NCBI GenBank assembly: GCA_005804005.1
Contig: SYPI01000146.1
Location: forward strand, 1-5,427
Source of the DNA: Planctomycetia bacterium
Lineage (GTDB): Bacteria; Planctomycetota; Phycisphaerae; Phycisphaerales; SM1A02
DNA: 5,427 bases
Reading direction: 5' to 3'
The notes below the pieces were generated by a model. That model did no database searches and was not told where the DNA came from. It worked only from the letters and a program-made list of their open reading frames with translations. Made by a program: the position numbers and the translations under genes. This document shows, one piece after another, positions 1 to 5,404 of this stretch; the stretch's first letter is position 1; every line of letters begins with the position of its first letter.

Positions 1-65
1 CGCGAGTAGCGGGTGCCGAGACGCTCGCGCGGCTCAGCGGACAGGGTGGGGGCTTCTCTAGACAT
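1..65 (-). CDS. rplY: Ribosomal protein bL25 (CTC/general stress type), 5' end only
   Basis: This is the N-terminal 21 codons of a minus-strand gene that runs off the left edge. The visible peptide begins MSREAPTLSAEPRERLGTRY and is followed by Ser. The pattern of a short lead followed by L-x-A-E-x-R-x-x-x-G-x-x-x-(S/A)-R is typical of the start of bL25/CTC proteins, which bind 5S rRNA in the large ribosomal subunit. An AGGAG sequence lies 9 bases before the ATG. The gene follows prs by 31 bases on the same strand, and prs-rplY(ctc) is a recurrent gene pair in bacteria, which supports the call. Whether it carries the extended C-terminal TL5/CTC domain cannot be seen here. The assignment rests on a short peptide plus context, so confidence is good but not complete. 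Confidence 0.82.
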   Translation of the reverse strand, partial: MSREAPTLSAEPRERLGTRYS

Positions 66-74
66 TGGTTCAGA

Positions 75-79
75 CTCCT
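75..79 (-). promoter_or_regulatory. Ribosome binding site of rplY
   Basis: AGGAG on the minus strand, 9 bases before the ATG at 65. It lies in the 31-base gap after prs and fixes the start of the partial rplY gene. Confidence 0.75.
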
Positions 80-96
80 AGCGGCACTGGCCGCAA

Positions 97-1080
97 CTAA
101 CGCTTTGCTCCGCAGCCGTCGCGGAACAGTGCCGAGACGGATTGGTCGTGGTGAATGCGGTGCACCGCCTCGCCCAGCAATGTGGCGACGGACAGGACGG
201 TCACCTTGTCGCCCAGCGGCTTCAGCCGCGGGCCATCGGGAATCGTGTCGCAGATGACGATGCGTGAAATCTCTTGTTCCCGCAGGCGCTGCATGGCCAT
301 GCCCACCAGCAGTCCGTGGGTGCAGGCCACCTGCACATCGGTGGCCCCGGCTTCGCGTACTACGCGGGCCGCTTCGCAGACGGTGCCAGCGGTGGAAATC
401 ATGTCGTCGAACATCAGCACTGTGCGCCCGGAGACATCGCCGATCAGGTTCTTGATGACCACCTCGCTGCCCGACTGGCGGCGCTTGTCGACGATGGCTA
501 GATCGGCGTGCAGCAGGTTGGCGTACATGTTGGCCACCTTCACATTGCCGACATCCGGCGAGACGATGCACAGCTCGCCCAGCGCGGCGCGGCACTTCTG
601 GAAGTAGGCCGAGATGACCGGCGCGGCGGAGAGGTGATCGACGGGAATGTCGAAAAATCCCTGGATCTGCGCGGCGTGCAGGTCCATGCACAGGACGCGG
701 TCGGCGCCCGCCTCGGTGATGAGGTTGGCCACCAGCTTGGCGGTGATCGGCACGCGCCCTTCGTCTTTGCGATCCTGACGGGCGTAGCCGAAATATGGGA
801 TCACCGCGGTGATGCGCCGGGCGCTGGCCCGCTTGAGGCAGTCCAACCAGATCAGCAGTTCCATCACACTCTGATTCACCGGTTCGCAGGTCGACTGCAC
901 CACGAAGCAGTCGCGGCCGCGGACATCCTCTTCTAGCTTGACAAACACTTCGCCGTCGGGGAAGAGAGTGGTCTGGGCCTGGCCGAGGGGGATGGACAGG
1001 TGAGAGCACATCTCCTGTGCCAGATGGCGGCCGGTGGTGCCGGCGAAGATCTTCAGCTGCTCGCGGTCGGCGGCGCTCAT
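97..1080 (-). CDS. prs: Ribose-phosphate pyrophosphokinase (PRPP synthetase)
   Basis: Transfers pyrophosphate from ATP to ribose 5-phosphate, giving PRPP for purine, pyrimidine, NAD, His and Trp synthesis in the cytoplasm. The 327 residues are close to the usual 310-320 of class I enzymes. Visible features are FPDGE (40-44), the ATP-binding YARQDRKDEGR (99-109), DLHAAQIQGFF (133-143) with the metal/ATP His135, the flexible-loop signature DKRR (198-201) and the PRPP loop FDDMISTAGT (224-233). The end (HRIHHDQSVSALF) also matches the family. Two points are unusual: the loop has Ser229 where DDxxDT(A/G)GT normally has Asp, and SPDVGNVKVAN (174-184) replaces the common SPDxGGVxRA. The ATG overlaps the glmU stop as ATGA, and a strong AGGAGGT lies 5 bases upstream, so translation is probably coupled to glmU. 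The function is secure; only the effect of the loop change is open. Confidence 0.97.
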   Translation of the reverse strand: MSAADREQLKIFAGTTGRHLAQEMCSHLSIPLGQAQTTLFPDGEVFVKLEEDVRGRDCFVVQSTCEPVNQSVMELLIWLDCLKRASARRITAVIPYFGYARQDRKDEGRVPITAKLVANLITEAGADRVLCMDLHAAQIQGFFDIPVDHLSAAPVISAYFQKCRAALGELCIVSPDVGNVKVANMYANLLHADLAIVDKRRQSGSEVVIKNLIGDVSGRTVLMFDDMISTAGTVCEAARVVREAGATDVQVACTHGLLVGMAMQRLREQEISRIVICDTIPDGPRLKPLGDKVTVLSVATLLGEAVHRIHHDQSVSALFRDGCGAKR

Positions 1081-1874
1081 GCGGCACCTCCTGAAACAAG
1101 CGATGCCCCGCGGGCGCGCAGGATCGATTCCACTTCGGCCAACTGTTGAGGAGTGTTCACGCTGAGCACCTCTTCGGGCGGCACCGCGTCGACAACATGC
1201 ACCCGGCGGCCCGATGCCGGTAGCAGACGGAAGAGATCGGTGATGTAGTACTCACGCTGGGAGTTTGCATTGTCCAAGCGCGCTAGGCTCGTCCAGAGAT
1301 CGCCGCTTTGGAAGCAGTAGTAGGACGGGTTGATCTCGCGGATGGCCCGCTCGGCGGCACTGGCATCTTTGTGCTCAACGATGCGGCTGAAGTCGCCCTT
1401 GTCATCGCGCACGATGCGCCCGTATCCGTCGGCATCGGGAATGACACTGGTGGCCAGCGTGGCCGCCGCACCGCTGGAACGGTGGGCCGACAGCAGGGCG
1501 GTGATGGTGCTGGCGCGGATGAGCGGGCCATCGCCGCAGAGCACCAGAATGTCCTGCCCCGCAGGCTGCCCGGCGAGAAGATGACGCGCCTGATCCACCG
1601 CGTGGCCGGTGCCCAGTTGCGGCTGCTGCGTTACGAACTCGATTTCGGCTCGGCCAGCGAAATGAGCCTGCACGATTCCCGCACCGTGGCCAACCACCAG
1701 CACGATGCGCGCGCAACCAGCGGCCACACAGGCGTTGACCACCCACTCCACCAGCGGCCGACCTAACGCTTGGTGCATCACCTTGGGCAGGTCACTGCCC
1801 ATGCGCGTGCCCTTGCCAGCGGCGAGGATCACCGCGACGGGTGCTGACAGAGAATGAGTGGGGGAGCTTGACAC
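1077..1874 (-). CDS. glmU: GlmU-type UDP-N-acetylglucosamine pyrophosphorylase, uridylyltransferase domain only
   Basis: Predicted to join UTP and GlcNAc-1-phosphate into UDP-GlcNAc, the precursor of peptidoglycan and lipid A. The 265 residues match only the N-terminal half of bifunctional GlmU (about 450 residues). Numbering is from the chosen start. Motifs are LAAGKGTRM (17-25) with Lys31, QLGTGHAV (86-93), LCGDGPL (112-118) with metal ligand Asp115, DGYGRIVR (149-156), IVEHKDAS (165-172), NANSQREYYITDL (202-214 region) and VLSVN (236-240) with the expected metal-binding Asn240. The left-handed beta-helix acetyltransferase is absent. The frame stays open to an ATG at 2072, but that would translate through the tRNA gene. 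The first good start after the tRNA is GTG at 1874, with a weak GGAAA 8 bases upstream; a later GTG would leave almost nothing before the nucleotide motif. It overlaps prs by 4 bases. EIN-PSYYCF replaces the usual EINTGIYCF, so sugar specificity could differ; another sugar-1-phosphate nucleotidyltransferase is a lesser alternative. Confidence 0.85.
   Translation of the reverse strand: MSSSPTHSLSAPVAVILAAGKGTRMGSDLPKVMHQALGRPLVEWVVNACVAAGCARIVLVVGHGAGIVQAHFAGRAEIEFVTQQPQLGTGHAVDQARHLLAGQPAGQDILVLCGDGPLIRASTITALLSAHRSSGAAATLATSVIPDADGYGRIVRDDKGDFSRIVEHKDASAAERAIREINPSYYCFQSGDLWTSLARLDNANSQREYYITDLFRLLPASGRRVHVVDAVPPEEVLSVNTPQQLAEVESILRARGASLVSGGAA
1086..1092 (-). promoter_or_regulatory. Ribosome binding site of prs, inside the glmU 3' end
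   Basis: AGGAGGT on the minus strand, 5 bases before the prs ATG at 1080. It lies within the last codons of glmU, so ribosomes ending glmU at the ATGA overlap are placed to restart on prs. Confidence 0.85.
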
Positions 1875-1882
1875 GGGTTGAG

Positions 1883-1887
1883 TTTCC
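1883..1887 (-). promoter_or_regulatory. Weak ribosome binding site supporting the GTG start of glmU
   Basis: GGAAA on the minus strand with 8 bases to the GTG at 1874. It sits in the 26-base gap between the tRNA 3' end and glmU. The match is weak, but it is the only purine-rich stretch in a sensible position. Confidence 0.4.
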
Positions 1888-1900
1888 GAAGGCAGCGCAA

Positions 1901-1971
1901 CTGGCCCGCCTAGATTCGAACTAGGACTAATAGGACCAAAACCTACTGTGCTACCGTTACACCACGGGCCA
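1901..1971 (-). tRNA. tRNA-Gln, anticodon UUG
   Basis: A complete 71-base cloverleaf folds on the minus strand. The acceptor stem TGGCCCG pairs fully with CGGGCCA. The D arm has a 3-bp stem (GTG/CAC) around a loop containing GG. The anticodon stem GTAGG/CCTAT includes one G-U pair, and its loop TTTTGGT gives anticodon UUG (reads CAA, and CAG by wobble). The variable loop is 4 bases. The T stem CCTAG/CTAGG is perfect, with loop TTCGAAT. U1-A72 and discriminator G73 are typical identity features of bacterial tRNA-Gln. CCA is not encoded, so it must be added after processing. The gene lies 26 bases before glmU on the same strand with no terminator visible between, so it is probably cut from the leader of the glmU-prs-rplY transcript. 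Confidence 0.96.
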
Positions 1972-2065
1972 ATGAGTGTGGGTCGTAGCGATGCCGTTCG
2001 GGGGTTGAAACTAGGGGATCGGTTCTCCAAACCAGCGCACCGTGCACAAGACACGCGGCCGGCCA

Positions 2066-2080
2066 TTCCCACTTGGGGAA
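2066..2080. repeat. Short inverted repeat TTCCC-ACTTG-GGGAA
   Basis: Perfect 5-bp arms around a 5-base centre, about 95 bases upstream of the tRNA 5' end. It could be an operator or a small hairpin in a leader; it may also be chance in GC-rich DNA. Confidence 0.3.
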
Positions 2081-2183
2081 GGAACCATCCGCGGCATTCC
2101 TCAAGGCTGGAGCGCCTTCACCGCAAAGCGCGCCCCATGCGGCGCCAGTCTTCCGGACAAAGCCGGGGACTGTCACCGACGGC

Positions 2184-2195
2184 CCTCATGTGAGG
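2184..2195. repeat. Short inverted repeat CCTCA-TG-TGAGG
   Basis: Perfect 5-bp arms with a 2-base centre, just upstream of the TATAG element at 2205-2209 and about 40 bases before the aldehyde dehydrogenase start. The position would suit a regulator site, but no regulator gene is nearby and the arms are short. Confidence 0.3.
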
Positions 2196-2200
2196 AACGA

Positions 2201-2209
2201 CGAGTATAG
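2201..2209 (+). promoter_or_regulatory. Candidate -10 region (CGAGTATAG) of the aldehyde dehydrogenase-aat unit
   Basis: TATAGC at 2205-2210 resembles a -10 box and ends 26 bases before the ATG at 2237. The same 9 bases occur upstream of ychF on the other strand. No recognisable -35 box lies 16-18 bases upstream. The complementary strand also reads TATACT here, so the element could serve the divergent unit instead. Confidence 0.3.
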
Positions 2210-2236
2210 CAGAGCCGCCGAGGATATAAGAGAGAC

Positions 2237-3595
2237 ATGACAGCAACACTTCAGTCGATTGATCCGGCGAACGGGACGGTGGTTGGCGAAGTGCGGCCGA
2301 CGCCCGTTGGCGAGATTCCGGCGATTGTTGCCCGCGCCAAGGCAGCTCAGAAGGCCTGGGCGGGCCACGGGCTGGAGCGCCGCGCTCAACTGCTGCGTTC
2401 GGCCGGCGAAGCGCTCTCGGCGCGGGCCGACGAGATGGGCCGACTCATCAGTCAGGAGATGGGCAAGCCATTGAAGGAGGCCCTCGGCGAGGCTCGTGGC
2501 TGCGTCGCCTCACTGGCGGAGGAGGTTGATGACATCGAGGCAGCGCTGGCCGATGAAGTGGTGGAAGACAAGACGGTGAAGTCCACGATGATCTTTGATG
2601 CTCTCGGCGTGGCCGCGTGCATCACCCCGTGGAACTTCCCGGTGCTGATGCCGCATCAAGTGGTGATTCCGGCACTCTTGGCTGGCAACGCGGTCATCAT
2701 GAAGCCCAGTGAAAAGACTCCGCTGAGCGCGCAAGTCTGGGCGGAGTGCCTCCTCAGTGTGCTCGAACCGGATGTTCTACAGGTGGTTCACGGCGACGAG
2801 GAGCAGGGCAAGGCGTTGGTTGCCGCCGATGTGCAACTGGTGGCGTTTGTCGGCAGTCGCGAGGCGGGGGGGCACATCATGCGCGAAGCGGCTGGTTCGC
2901 TGAAGCGCCTAGTGCTGGAACTGGGCGGCAAGGATGCGCTACTGGTGCTGGAAGATGCCGACCTTGAAGCGGCGGTGACCTTCGCCTCGCGCAACTGTTT
3001 CCGCAATGCCGGTCAGGTGTGCGTGAGCACTGAGCGGATCTTTGTTCACCAGCGACTGGCCGAGCGATTCGAGATGTCGCTGGCCGAGCGAGCCAAGGCG
3101 ATTCGGCAGGGCGATCCCGCCGACGAGGCCACTGAGGTCGGGCCGATGGTTGATGCGGCACAGAAGGCTCATGTGAACCGACTGGTGCAGGAAGCGATTG
3201 CCGCCGGGGCGCGGTGCTTGGCTGGCGGTGAGGCGGCTCCCGGCAACTTTGTGCGGCCGATCGTGCTGGCCGATGTCACGCCGCAGATGTCGATCATGCG
3301 TCAGGAGACATTCGGCCCGGTGGCCTGCATCATGCGGGTCGACTCGGACGATCAGGCCATCGAACTTGCCAACGACACCCCCTACGGGCTCGGCGGTGCT
3401 GTGTTCGGCGAAGTCGAGCATGCCACCGAGGTGGGCCGGGCGCTGGACACCGCCATGGTCGGCATCAACAAGGGCTGCGGCGGTGCGGATGGTGTGCCGT
3501 GGGTCGGCGCCAAGCAATCGGGCTACGGCTACCACTCCGGCAAGGCTGGACACCGGCAGTTCGCGCAGGTGCGCGTCATCAGCCGTTCCAAGTAG
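2237..3595 (+). CDS. NAD(P)-dependent aldehyde dehydrogenase, succinate-semialdehyde dehydrogenase-like
   Basis: Oxidises an aldehyde to its carboxylic acid in the cytoplasm through a Cys thioester and NAD(P)+. At 452 residues it has the length of compact succinate-semialdehyde/general ALDH-superfamily enzymes. Ordered motifs are ITPWNFP (129-135) with oxyanion Asn133, MKPSEKTPLSA (155-165) for cofactor binding, FVGSREAGG (204-212) at the nucleotide phosphates, LELGGKDALLVLEDADLE (227-244) with general base Glu228, FRNAGQVC (255-262) with catalytic Cys262, and ETFGPV (357-362). The end, PWVGAKQSGYG (421-431), is the usual C-terminal signature. All catalytic residues are present. The ATG at 2237 has only a weak purine stretch (AGAGAGA) close upstream. 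The substrate cannot be told: succinate semialdehyde, lactaldehyde and other small aldehydes are all possible. aat follows by 8 bases and was probably co-transcribed; I know of no functional link. Confidence 0.93.
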   Translation: MTATLQSIDPANGTVVGEVRPTPVGEIPAIVARAKAAQKAWAGHGLERRAQLLRSAGEALSARADEMGRLISQEMGKPLKEALGEARGCVASLAEEVDDIEAALADEVVEDKTVKSTMIFDALGVAACITPWNFPVLMPHQVVIPALLAGNAVIMKPSEKTPLSAQVWAECLLSVLEPDVLQVVHGDEEQGKALVAADVQLVAFVGSREAGGHIMREAAGSLKRLVLELGGKDALLVLEDADLEAAVTFASRNCFRNAGQVCVSTERIFVHQRLAERFEMSLAERAKAIRQGDPADEATEVGPMVDAAQKAHVNRLVQEAIAAGARCLAGGEAAPGNFVRPIVLADVTPQMSIMRQETFGPVACIMRVDSDDQAIELANDTPYGLGGAVFGEVEHATEVGRALDTAMVGINKGCGGADGVPWVGAKQSGYGYHSGKAGHRQFAQVRVISRSK

Positions 3596-3603
3596 CACGG
3601 CGC

Positions 3604-4230
3604 ATGGCCGAGGCTGCCGAACTTGATCCCGACGAAGTGCTGGCGGCCTATCGCCACGGGGCTTTCCCGATGGCCGATCCGCACAGCGGTGAGGTTGAGT
3701 TCTTTACCTGCTCGCCGCGATTCATCGTGCCAGTCGATGAACGATTTCGTGTTCCTGACTCGCTGGCGCAGACCCTGCGCCGCGGAGACTTTTCATTCCA
3801 GATCGACACGGCGTTCGCAGAGGTGGTTCGCGCCTGCGCCAGCGTCAAGCGGCCCGACCCGCGGGGCGCGGGGATGACCTGGATCTCGCCAAAGATTGAG
3901 AAGGCGTACACCGCGCTCCACCGGCGCGGACTGGCCCACAGCGTTGAAGCGTGGCGCGACAACCGCCTGGTTGGCGGGCTTTACGGCGTGGCTCTGGGTG
4001 GCGCGTTCTTCGGCGAGAGCATGTTTAGCTTGGGAGACTCTGGCGGCCGCGATGCCAGCAAGAGTTGTCTAGTGCACTTGGTGGCCCGGCTGCGCGAGCG
4101 GGGGTTTTCGCTACTCGACAGCCAGTACGCCAACCAGCACCTGCGGCAGTTCGGTGCCTACGAGATCGATGAGGCGGAGTACCTGAAGCGACTGCACTCC
4201 GCACTAGCCGCCCCGGTCCACTTCCATTGA
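3604..4230 (+). CDS. aat: Leucyl/phenylalanyl-tRNA-protein transferase
   Basis: Transfers Leu or Phe from its tRNA to the N-terminal Arg or Lys of proteins, marking them for ClpS/ClpAP (N-degron rule). It has 208 residues, shorter than the E. coli enzyme (234) mainly at the N terminus. Motifs are LAAYRHGAFPMAD (13-25), FAEVVRACAS (71-80), TWISPKIEKAY (92-102), LAHSVEAWRDNRLVGGLYGV (110-129), GESMFS (137-142) with Glu138, DASK (150-153) and LLDSQY (170-175) with Asp172 and Gln174, the residues tied to catalysis in E. coli. The usual WWSPxPR is here FFTCSPR (33-39), so both Trp and the adjacent Ser are changed, which may affect tRNA 3'-end or amino acid binding. ATG 3604 is chosen because the family similarity starts right after it and upstream codons lie in the dehydrogenase gene; no good ribosome binding site is seen. 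It probably relies on readthrough from the gene before it. Confidence 0.93.
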   Translation: MAEAAELDPDEVLAAYRHGAFPMADPHSGEVEFFTCSPRFIVPVDERFRVPDSLAQTLRRGDFSFQIDTAFAEVVRACASVKRPDPRGAGMTWISPKIEKAYTALHRRGLAHSVEAWRDNRLVGGLYGVALGGAFFGESMFSLGDSGGRDASKSCLVHLVARLRERGFSLLDSQYANQHLRQFGAYEIDEAEYLKRLHSALAAPVHFH

Positions 4231-4250
4231 CTGGCCCCGGGGGCGCTCAC

Positions 4251-5339
4251 TCAAACATTGAACAAGAAATGGCAGACATCGCCGTCGCGCATGACGTAGG
4301 CCTTGCCTTCCACCCGCATCTTCCCCGCCTCGCGGATGGCTTTCTCGTTCTTGAGTTCGACCAAGTCGGCCACTGAATACACCTCGGCGCGGATGAAACC
4401 ACGCTCGAAGTCGGTGTGGATGACCCCGGCCGCTTGCGGGGCGGTAGCCCCGACGCTGACTGTCCAGGCGCGCACTTCCTTGGGCCCGGCGGTGAAGTAC
4501 GACTGCAGCCCGAGCAACTCGTAGGCGGCGCGGGCCACCGCCGCCAGCGCTGGCTCCTTCATACCCATTGAGTCGAGCAACTCCTGACGGTCCGCCTCGG
4601 GAAGTTCGGCCAGTTCGCTTTCGATCTTGGCGCACACCGCCACCGCCTGCCCACCTTCGCTGGCCGCCAGAGCCCGCACCTTGGTGGCGTGGGCACCCTT
4701 GCCATCGAGGTCAGACTCATCAACGTTCATCACATAGAGCACTCGCTTGGCGGTGATTAGTCCGAGCGACTTGAGGATGAGCATTTCAACTGGCTCAAAG
4801 GTGAGACTGCGCACCGGCTTGCCAGCACCCAGCGCCACAGCGCAGCGTTCGAGAATGGCCACCTTGATCAGGGCTTCCTTGTCGCCGCTGCGGGCCACGC
4901 GCTGCTGGCGTTCAAGGGTCCCCTCGACCACCTGCAGGTCGGCCAGCATCAGTTCGGTGTCGATTGTGGCGATGTCGCGCAGCGGGTCGACGCTGCCCTC
5001 GACATGAGTCACATCGGGATCGGCAAAGCAGCGCACCACATGCAGAACGGCATCCACTTCGCGGATGTGGGAGAGGAACTTGTTGCCCAGCCCTTCGCCG
5101 GTTGACGCGCCGCGCACCAGACCAGCGATGTCGACCAGACGCAGGGCCGCCGGAATCACCTTCTGCGATGTGATGCAGCTCAGGATCTGGCCCAGGCGGC
5201 CGTCGGGCACGGCGACCACGCCAACATTGGGCTCGATGGTGCAGAACGGGTAGTTGCTGGCCTCAATCCCCGCCGCGGTGAGGGCGTTGAACAGCGTGCT
5301 CTTGCCGACATTTGGGAGACCTACGATTCCACATTCCAT
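4251..5339 (-). CDS. ychF: Redox-regulated ribosome-associated ATPase YchF (OLA1 family)
   Basis: A universally conserved Obg-related P-loop protein that binds ribosomes and prefers ATP over GTP; in E. coli it affects stress responses and translation. The 362 residues match the family (about 363). Visible parts are the P-loop GLPNVGKST (7-15), [10 protein letters not shown] (29-38) with conserved Cys33, the G3 motif [10 protein letters not shown] (70-79), GEGLGNKFL (81-89), a helical coiled-coil segment at roughly 120-195, and NVDE (205-208) in place of the NKxD guanine motif, which explains the ATP preference. A C-terminal TGS domain (about 280-362) contains [25 protein letters not shown] and ends [11 protein letters not shown]. 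The ATG at 5339 gives the standard N terminus; the purine stretch upstream (CGAGG, about 12 bases away) is weak. It converges with aat, 20 bases apart. No residue is missing. Confidence 0.98.
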   Translation of the reverse strand: MECGIVGLPNVGKSTLFNALTAAGIEASNYPFCTIEPNVGVVAVPDGRLGQILSCITSQKVIPAALRLVDIAGLVRGASTGEGLGNKFLSHIREVDAVLHVVRCFADPDVTHVEGSVDPLRDIATIDTELMLADLQVVEGTLERQQRVARSGDKEALIKVAILERCAVALGAGKPVRSLTFEPVEMLILKSLGLITAKRVLYVMNVDESDLDGKGAHATKVRALAASEGGQAVAVCAKIESELAELPEADRQELLDSMGMKEPALAAVARAAYELLGLQSYFTAGPKEVRAWTVSVGATAPQAAGVIHTDFERGFIRAEVYSVADLVELKNEKAIREAGKMRVEGKAYVMRDGDVCHFLFNV

Positions 5340-5372
5340 GGTTGATTGAGCCTCGTTGGGGGCCGCGAAAGG

Positions 5373-5390
5373 GGGGGCATCCTAGCCCCC
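5373..5390. repeat. GC-rich hairpin in the ychF upstream region
   Basis: GGGGGC-ATCCTA-GCCCCC: a perfect 6-bp stem with a 6-base loop, 34-51 bases before the ychF start. On the minus strand the 3' arm is followed by CCTTTCGCGG, which has only three T, so it is a poor intrinsic terminator. It could be a leader structure in the ychF mRNA or the end of a gene beyond the right edge. Confidence 0.4.
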
Positions 5391-5395
5391 TCCGC

Positions 5396-5404
5396 CTATA
5401 CTCG
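5396..5404 (-). promoter_or_regulatory. Candidate -10 region (CGAGTATAG) of ychF
   Basis: TATAGG on the minus strand (5400-5395), about 55 bases before the ychF ATG. The same 9-mer CGAGTATAG stands upstream of the aldehyde dehydrogenase gene. No clear -35 box is visible in the remaining bases to the window edge. If it is the promoter, the hairpin at 5373-5390 lies in the 5' leader. Confidence 0.3.

Larger units (their letters stand above)
1972..2236. other. Divergent intergenic region between tRNA-Gln and the aldehyde dehydrogenase gene
   Basis: These 265 bases should carry the promoter of the minus-strand tRNA-glmU-prs unit and that of the plus-strand aldehyde dehydrogenase-aat unit. Open frames on both strands enter the tRNA and give peptides with no recognisable family features, so I do not call a gene. 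I found no clear pair of -35 and -10 boxes. What can be pointed to is a TATAG element at 2205-2209 and two short inverted repeats at 2066-2080 and 2184-2195. No second tRNA or known small RNA is recognisable by eye. Confidence 0.6.

Noticed and set aside
155..936. Long plus-strand open frames opposite prs
   Set aside because: They are antisense to a certain gene, have low-complexity composition and no recognisable motif.
1875..2072. Extension of glmU upstream to the ATG at 2072
   Set aside because: The extra codons translate the tRNA-Gln gene and its flank and have no match to GlmU N termini; the nucleotide-binding motif begins soon after the GTG at 1874.
1943..2193. Small open frames on both strands (about 77-81 codons) in the divergent region
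   Set aside because: Both overlap the tRNA, show no family features, and look like chance open frames in GC-rich DNA.
2939..3598. 219-codon minus-strand open frame opposite the aldehyde dehydrogenase gene
   Set aside because: It mirrors the codon bias of the real gene on the other strand and has no family signature.
3499..3603. Upstream extension of aat to the ATG at 3499
   Set aside because: These 35 codons lie inside the aldehyde dehydrogenase C-terminal signature in another frame and do not resemble Aat.
4231..4250. Possible two-way terminator between aat and ychF
   Set aside because: The gap holds the palindrome CCCCGGGG, but it leaves no room for a loop with a long stem and has no T run on either strand.
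4204..4635. 143-codon minus-strand open frame at the 3' end of ychF
   Set aside because: It is a shifted frame within ychF and overlaps the aat end; its Arg/Gly-rich content is typical of a shadow frame.
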